In this document: one piece after another, positions 38,067 through 44,170 of the stretch | Numbering within the stretch: the first letter of the stretch is position 1 | Layout of the letters: each line of letters starts with the position of its first letter | Source: Trichomonas tenax | Lineage: Eukaryota; Parabasalia; Trichomonadida; Trichomonadidae | Direction: 5' to 3' | Length of the DNA stretch: 44,170 nucleotides | Assembly: GCA_023091735.1 (NCBI GenBank) | Contig: JALKBU010000378.1 | Span: 1 to 44,170, forward strand | Notes under the pieces: generated by a model | Seen by the model: only the letters and a program-made list of their open reading frames with translations | Database searches by the model: none | What the model was told of the DNA's origin: nothing | Made by a program: the position numbers and the translations under genes

Positions 38067-40531
38067 ACATTTTCAACAAATTATTTTATATTTTTGTGAT
38101 TTTTTTGGGTTTTATCAATGTCTTTATCATTAACACAGGTTATTCCTTTATATTATGCGCGACGCGCTTTGTTTGTATCGAGTGTAATAAACATCCATGC
38201 AGATTGTTTTGATATTTTATTGATTTATTTTCAAATGTCAATGATAATGGTGAAAACTGCTTTGGTAACTTCTTTTGTTATAATAGCAACAATGATGGCA
38301 ACATATTTCCAATAATTTTACAATTTTTTTTTTTTTTTTGAATTAATCGAATCAAAGTTCATCGATACTTGGCCTGTAATGAGATAATGTTAAACATTAT
38401 CATAATATTGTCCGTTTTGAACCAAAACAATAAAATTGCAATAAATATTTAAAATCATTTTGAGCTTTCTTGATTATTGAATATTATAGTATAATGGTCT
38501 GCATTATCAATGGATGTTAGAATCCTTGAGAATAATTGTTCTAAATTCGAATAAATATTATTAATTGATAAATTCATTTGCTTTAATGTTGTGTTTGAAG
38601 GCTTCCAATGTTGCAACTCGACTCCCCATAGCGTGGGCAGTTGTCTTTTAAGCTCTAACTTATCAAAATCGAATAAAAATGTGTTCTTTCAATTTTTGTT
38701 GAGGAAAGAAGATATGTGTTGAGATTTTCTGTTGCAAACTGTCAATATGTGTCCACTGAAACTAATGACGTAATGCTTATACTGACAAAATCATTCGATT
38801 TTGAGCTTTTCTACGATTTTTGTGAACTTATTCTCAATCGATAAATTCTTTCATTAAACCATTTTAGAGCACTTTCTGTATCATATTGTACTTCGTTTGA
38901 GGGATGATTATGATTGTATATTTTCAAATTAGATATCTTTCAAAAATAAACAAAATGGTGAAATTATTCCAAAAACACAACACTATCTGCTTCCACGAGA
39001 TCATGGAACACCTGCAATTGACTTAAAACTACGAGTTTAGGTCAAAATGATTTTTATAAAAACGGCATTTTTTAAAAATTTGTTGATGTAAACACCATTC
39101 CTGAGATGATAATATACCGAATATACTGCAAAATTGCCAAAATAGTCTTTTTTTTTGTGAACTTGTGATAACGATAGGTATGTTATAGCAAAGGAATGCC
39201 ATTTGACTCGCGCGCGTACCGAATTTTTTCTTTCCTATTTTTTGATTTTTCTAGGGAACTATAGCAAAAATAAGCAAGCGAACGCTATAATAGTGAGATG
39301 TATTTGTTATAATCATCAAAGAGATTCATAACAGAAGCTCATTATTGATTTGTAATGGATTTCTGTTTGTAATCATATCATGATTAAGTAATATCTTGCT
39401 AAGATCATGAAACAGATTGCACCACTAGAATCAGCACCCACAAAAAGCACGTAAATGTTTCATCAGATTCGTCCAGGAAGGGGGTTTACTCGTTAAAAAT
39501 CGCAAAACTCAAAAAGTTCAACGAGAAAAAAGTGGAGCCAAAAATCAATTATGGCATTTTCGTTTTTTGTGAATATTGAGATGATTATGTTTTCGTTCCA
39601 AATTTTTGATTTAATTTTATTCTCCACCTGTATGAATATAATATTTTTTAATCATATTCCCTCAACATGAACGTTGATTGAGCAGTTTTGAAAATATTGA
39701 TTGGCTTTTGGTGGTCGAAATTGATTTTGCGCGGTTTTTTTGACGCTAAAATAACTGTCTTTAGCTTCACTCTCTCCACCTTGCTTCTATTCTTTGGAAA
39801 GTGCAGTTAATGACAGTCATTGTAGCTGATTTTGATATAACGTAAATCTGAGATCGAAATTTCGTTCACTAGAGCGAGAAATTATATTCAATATCGAAAA
39901 GCCACTTCTTGTGTGATTGTCATCACTCTGATCTTTATTGGTGTGAAAATTTGCCTATTTTTATAGAAAAATATTAAATTCGGACGAAAATTAACGATAA
40001 AATGACATTTAAAATAAAAGATATGAGCTCAATTTATGTAGGGTATAATAACACTCTTATGATATCATCACAGGGACAAGTTGGAGCGTCCCCATATATA
40101 CAGTATACCGAATTATCTCATATTCCATTTTTATATACAACACAACAATCTTATAGCTCTCCGTGAATATCATGCCATAGATGAGTACTGATCATTGACA
40201 CAGAGAAAGCTTTCTCAAGCTTAACAAAAAGGCCATCAGTGAAAAAGTGAGAGTGTATTTTAACCCAAACTCGCGATCATTTGTACAATTTTTCCCCTTC
40301 GAACTAAACATGAAAAGTCCAAACTATGACAAGGTGATTAAAACAAAATATTTAAAATAAAATGAAAGGGAATTAACAATAAAAAACGGTTTGAATAGTC
40401 AAAACTGTGTAAATAAGGTTAATATCTGATCAATATCAAAATAACTGAAAATATCAATACAGCTTTTTAAGTAAGTTCTATTTAGCGCAAAATTTTTCAA
40501 GTCAAAATAATTTTAACAATTGGTGGATTTT
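38067..40531. other. Long gene-free stretch
   Basis: About 2.5 kb without a supported gene on either strand. It includes a long poly-T run near 38323-38339. A slightly less AT-rich patch near 39200-39240 contains CGCGCGC. No complete inverted-repeat element was recognised. Confidence 0.4.
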
Positions 40532-40544
40532 TCATTTGTCATTT
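40532..40544 (+). promoter_or_regulatory. Two overlapping-range Inr candidates of the BTB/UBR gene
   Basis: TCATTT occurs at 40532-40537 and again at 40539-40544. Both match TCAYW, and the second places its A 18 nt before the ATG at 40559, a typical trichomonad spacing. Confidence 0.6.
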
Positions 40545-40558
40545 TTTTATTATTTTTC

Positions 40559-41548
40559 ATGGAAGTTAAATTCTCGAGTTCGAAGATCAATAACTGCATG
40601 AATCTTTGTCCTGACGTCGAGCAGACGTTCACGATATACTCCAAGGATCAACAACCGTTCACTCTGAAAAAATATCAAGCATGTTTAATTTCTCAAACGA
40701 TTTATTCCATTGTTACCACCGATTCTGCATGCCTGGAGTATAGAATTGAATACAATGCTGAAAGTAGTATTGTTTTTCAATTTTTGAACGAAATTATTTT
40801 TTCAAAATTGCAAATTATTGAGAAAAACTTCGATGTATACATGAACATTGCAACAGAACTAGGAATGCAGGAAGTAATTGAAGAATTAAACCTGTATTTA
40901 AGTCAACAATATATCAACACTTTAGAATTCACTGTTCAAACAAGTTCTTATAAAGCAATTTTGAATTCATTGGCAGAGAAAATCAACCTAATATCAGAAT
41001 CATGGCTTACTTTGATTCCAAAGTCATTTTTCGTTGATATCTTGGGATTAAATCCAACTTTCAACGATATAAACATATACGTTCGTGCTGTTATGGCCCA
41101 CAAATTACCATATGAATATATTGATTCGATCGATATCAAAAAATTAGAATTGAAGACTCTCGAGTTAATTCTTCAATATTTGACCAGCACAGGTAATGTA
41201 AAGGCTATTGCTCCTATCGCTCTTTACTTGGCAAGCTCCGCAATCAAGATGAAAGCTGAAATCGATGAGAAAAATGATATTATTGAGCACGGAGTTAATT
41301 TCAACTCAGAAGTCGACTGTTCATTCATAAAGAGCGGAAGATCATACATCCGTGACAAGTTCTGGGTGTGCCAGGACTGCTGCAAGTCAAACCAGATCAT
41401 TTGCGAAGCATGCAGACTTAAATGTCACGCAGATCATCACGTCGTCGAATTTCGCTCAAGTGGCTCCGGATTTTGTGACTGCGGCGCTGGAGAACTTCCA
41501 TGCAAATGCCAATGCATAAAACGCGCTCACATCATCAAAAAACAATGA
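40559..41548 (+). CDS. BTB/BACK-like protein with a C-terminal UBR-box zinc finger
   Basis: 329 residues from ATG 40559 (the frame extends upstream only from a TTG) to a TGA. Residues about 18-115 look like the trichomonad BTB/POZ domain: a front strand TFTIYSKDQQPF, then FNAxSS-like core, FQFLNEIIF and YMNIATELGMQEVIEEL. Residues about 120-225 are helical, with LIPKSFFVDIL, and recall a BACK domain. Residues 254-319 form a Cys/His cluster: C254, C271, C274, C282, C285, C289, H290, H293, H294, C306, C308, C315, C317 and C319, including FCDCG. This fits a UBR box, the N-degron-binding zinc finger. BTB proteins often bridge substrates to cullin-3, so a substrate adaptor for ubiquitination is a reasonable inference. 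The UBR call is strong; the BTB/BACK call is moderate. Confidence 0.85.
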   Translation: MEVKFSSSKINNCMNLCPDVEQTFTIYSKDQQPFTLKKYQACLISQTIYSIVTTDSACLEYRIEYNAESSIVFQFLNEIIFSKLQIIEKNFDVYMNIATELGMQEVIEELNLYLSQQYINTLEFTVQTSSYKAILNSLAEKINLISESWLTLIPKSFFVDILGLNPTFNDINIYVRAVMAHKLPYEYIDSIDIKKLELKTLELILQYLTSTGNVKAIAPIALYLASSAIKMKAEIDEKNDIIEHGVNFNSEVDCSFIKSGRSYIRDKFWVCQDCCKSNQIICEACRLKCHADHHVVEFRSSGSGFCDCGAGELPCKCQCIKRAHIIKKQ

Positions 41549-43684
41549 TAATTTTTAATTTCATTTCTATTTTCAAACAAAACATAAAACTCATCTTTCT
41601 TCATTTACTGCTTTATGATATTTTTTATAAAAAATGTGAATTTAATTATCACAAAATAAAAAAAAACTTTATAAATATATGTTTAATTTTGTTCATACCC
41701 ATAAAATATTATAGAGCTCATTGTGATATATAATTTTGATATGTTTAAATTATGATCTGCTTTAAGGATAATGATTTCTGTCGTTTAGAAATGAATATAA
41801 TGACTAATGGAATCAAAAAGATTGTTTGATTATAAATATTTTTTTATTGGCAATACCCTACTTTTAGACTTTTTGAAAAAAACAGTTTTTTTAGAAAAAA
41901 TCCTCAATATCATAGCAAATTCAAAAATAAACACAACATTATTAATAGCATCGGGGGTGTGACAATCTTGTATGGCACAAGCCTCGAACAAAGATGTTTT
42001 ATCATCGCATTTCATGAAATTTGCGCTTCATAAAACTCGATGAATATGAACATCTGGAGCCTAATAATTTGCATCATATATACCCATATATATTTGCACT
42101 GATTCACAGTATCAAAACTGAAAAGTAAGGATTCGACTTAAACTGATTACCTTGCCTATATGATATTCCAACCAAATACATATATGTTGTAGTTTGGTTT
42201 CCACTTAATCGTTTTAACTATGAATGAAATGAAATAACTATAATTGATAATCATTCATAATATTATGCTATAATTGCGTTATAAATGGAAAAATATATGA
42301 TATAGCTCCAACATATTTGAAACATTATGTTTGTTATTGCTGTTAGCGTAAAAACACATATGAAATTGGAAATTGCATTCTAAAACTATGAATTCAACAT
42401 ATATAAAATATTCAAAATGATCAGAAAACTAAAAGTAGTGATAAATACAGCAATGCTGTATTTATAAATCGGAATTTTTTATCATATGAAAAACTTTATT
42501 GTGTTTCATCAATTGAACATGAAGGTAATGCTACAATAGTCAAGTGTTGTGTATATTTAATCAATATAACGAAAAACATAGACTATCAGATATCGAGAAA
42601 GAAAATACTATCAATTTAGTTAAAATAATTGTTGCTTTGTACAAACTTCGATTTGCTTAAACCCACCACTGCATATCAAGGCTAGAATAAAGAAATAACA
42701 ATTCTTGAAAATTCTAAATTGTTAGAAAATATGCATTTGTATGTCTCACTAGACTTTCCTCCTACTGTAGTTGACTTCAGTATCTTAAATAGCCATAATA
42801 GCGTAATCTAAATTCGTCGAGAAATACGAAAATGAGTTATTGATACATTTCTTTGAGAAAGTGAATTTAAATTCTCGTTATTATTGTTAAGAACTTATAT
42901 AAATGAATGCTTTCGATGGTGTGAAAAATTGGGGATTAAAAAAATAGCATTCAGGAATGGTGAACATTGCCGCAATGTGGTATATGTCAACATCGCATTG
43001 TAAACCTGAATTATTTGGTCTTTGTTGGGATTGTCAACCCCCCTTTAAAAATGTTTCGCTTTCAGGTTATTTTAAATTTTTTCATAGAAACGAAATTTTT
43101 TCAAAATTCACAAAATAGATTATGGATATAATAAGCTTTATATATTTGAAGTTTTATCTTTGAAAATTATTTTTTCTTCAAATTCGAAATATAGATATTA
43201 TGTATATCGTAGATTCTATATTATAAAATTTGAGGCTCGAAATTTTTTGAAATTTTGGTTGCGAAATTTGAGAATCCAAGCCAAAATTTTATCATGGGGA
43301 CAAAATGCATCAAGAGGGACTGCTGACCCATGCCAATGTATAGAACACCGCATCTTCGATAGAAACTATCACAACAACACAAAATCCGAGCACAAAAGAT
43401 GATTATAATTTGTCATGTAAATATTTGGTTGACATTTGGCAAATATGTTGACTATACTTGGCATTTAATAATATAGTGTACAATTAAAAAGGGTGTGTAA
43501 AAAATATAAGGTGGTGATTTTTATGTAGTGGGACAAACAAAATTTTAAAAATGTATTTGTATTTTGCTCGATGGAAGCAAATGCGCTAGGTAACTTGTTT
43601 TTACGCATTGGGTTCGTTATTTAGAGTAAGATAAAAATTCGAAACATTGATTTAGACTTGTTTGGCGACACGATAAGGCTATCA
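41549..43684. other. Long gene-free stretch
   Basis: About 2.1 kb of AT-rich sequence. A frame at 43160-43402 (plus) lacks a convincing start context and family. Near 43490-43545 a G-rich string with GGTGGTGATTTTTAT recalls the G-run array at 33465-33490, but there is no matching inverted repeat. Confidence 0.4.
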
Positions 43685-43905
43685 ATGGAGCCTGATCGAA
43701 TCGTATTAAGCATGTACAACCATCTACTATGCTTGAATAAACTTGAAAATATTGACGAAAGGATGAAGTCTTTGACGACTAATTATGAGAAGAAAATAAA
43801 GTCTGTGCTTTTTTTAAAAGAATGTTGAGAGATGGAAACAACAGAGATAAGAAAGAAATGGAACTAGAGGCTCTCAAACATCTACAAAAAATGACACTTT
43901 TGTAA
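43685..43905 (+). pseudogene. Small helical protein remnant with one frameshift
   Basis: ATG 43685 opens 47 codons (MEPDRIVLSMYNHLLCLNKL...) to TGA 43826-43828. Just before that stop lies a run of seven T (43809-43815). Shifting the frame there continues with RDGNNRDKKEMELEALKHL to TAA 43903-43905. The combined product would be a charged, coiled-coil-like chain of about 70 residues. The frame is also open upstream of the ATG for about 15 codons. The family is not recognised. It could be a decayed end of a larger gene or a homopolymer sequencing error. Confidence 0.35.
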
Positions 43906-44170
43906 AATGCTTAAAAATCAAAATAAGCTTGAGCATATTGTTTGGTGCTTAAAATCATCCGTTTTGTTCGATTAAAACTTGAACTAACATGCATAAAAAT
44001 TGATGATATCTAAAAAATGAAATGAAAAATGTTCAAAAATTACTACATCTTTGTACGTTTATTAGATTTTTCTGAATGTTAAGATGGGATTATGAGGCTT
44101 TAAAGCATCAGATATTATTGCAGTGATAGAGCTTAAGTTAACAGCAAAGTTAAATGCCTCATGACAAAAA

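Noticed and set aside
38118..38315. Plus-strand frame of 65 residues with a hydrophobic end
   Set aside because: Lies just after the broken copy 2 gene; composition is that of AT-rich noncoding DNA.
1..44170. CRISPR array, rRNA genes, spliceosomal introns with the known trichomonad branch/3' motif
   Set aside because: No regularly spaced repeats, rRNA-like blocks or ACTAACACACAG-type intron ends were found by reading.

Overview
The window looks like nuclear DNA of a parabasalid (trichomonad) protist, of the Trichomonas/Tritrichomonas type. It is strongly AT-rich, and every gene I accept is a single open frame with no intron visible. TCAYW-type initiator (Inr) elements lie just upstream of some start codons. 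The gene families are also typical: Rab GTPases with -CC tails, an ankyrin protein with a DUF3447-like front, a BspA-type LRR protein, an M60-like peptidase with a C-terminal membrane anchor, a histidine acid phosphatase, and Pmp-like right-handed-helix surface proteins. TAA, TGA and TAG all end genes, so the code looks standard. The species is inference.

Layout. 1-1315: no gene. 1316-1915 (-): Rab6-like GTPase. 2098-4055 (+): Pmp-like surface gene, broken by frameshifts and by an 877-bp inverted-repeat element inserted at a TA. 4169-5152 (+): its open paralogue. 5188-11202 (-): a 2004-residue protein with about seven SDS22-type LRR blocks followed by a TRP-like polytopic membrane module. 11737-13548 (-): DUF3447/ankyrin protein. 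14076-14318 (+): possible Pmp-like scrap. 15001-15264 (+): small, probably myristoylated protein. 15901-17727 (+): coiled-coil protein. 18147-18755 (-): SAS-6-type head domain without a coiled coil. 18906-20453 (-): BspA-like LRR pseudogene. 20863-22020 (-): acid phosphatase with one in-frame TAG. 22031-24530: no supported gene. 24531-25793 (+): GOST-like seven-helix protein. 25845 to about 27080 (+): GC-rich, 5'-truncated M60-like peptidase fragment with three in-frame TAA codons. 27157-28533 (-) and 29185-31008 (+): divergent coiled-coil genes. 31534-32121 (-): Rab5-like GTPase. 32831-33592: second inverted-repeat element (762 bp), flanked by TTAAA. 35200-35622 and 37629-38066 (+): a paralogous pair of unknown family, the second with an internal stop. 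40559-41548 (+): BTB/BACK-like protein ending in a UBR-box zinc finger. 41549 to the end: mostly empty, with one small frameshifted remnant.

The genes do not form one pathway. Themes are membrane traffic (two Rabs, the GOST-like protein), cell surface and secreted products (Pmp-like, M60-like, BspA-like, acid phosphatase, LRR/TRP-like), cytoskeleton (SAS-6 head, three coiled-coil proteins) and ubiquitin signalling (BTB/BACK/UBR). Surface and secreted families account for most of the broken genes, which fits expansion and decay of such families in trichomonads.

The strongest candidates for something new are the two short inverted-repeat elements (one removable from its host gene on paper with the frame restored), the LRR/TRP-like fusion, the BTB/BACK/UBR fusion, the SAS-6 head-only protein, a ~20-nt periodic array of G-runs inside the second element, and a 62-bp duplicated unit at 36158 and 36338 whose first 27 nt are exactly inverted between copies.
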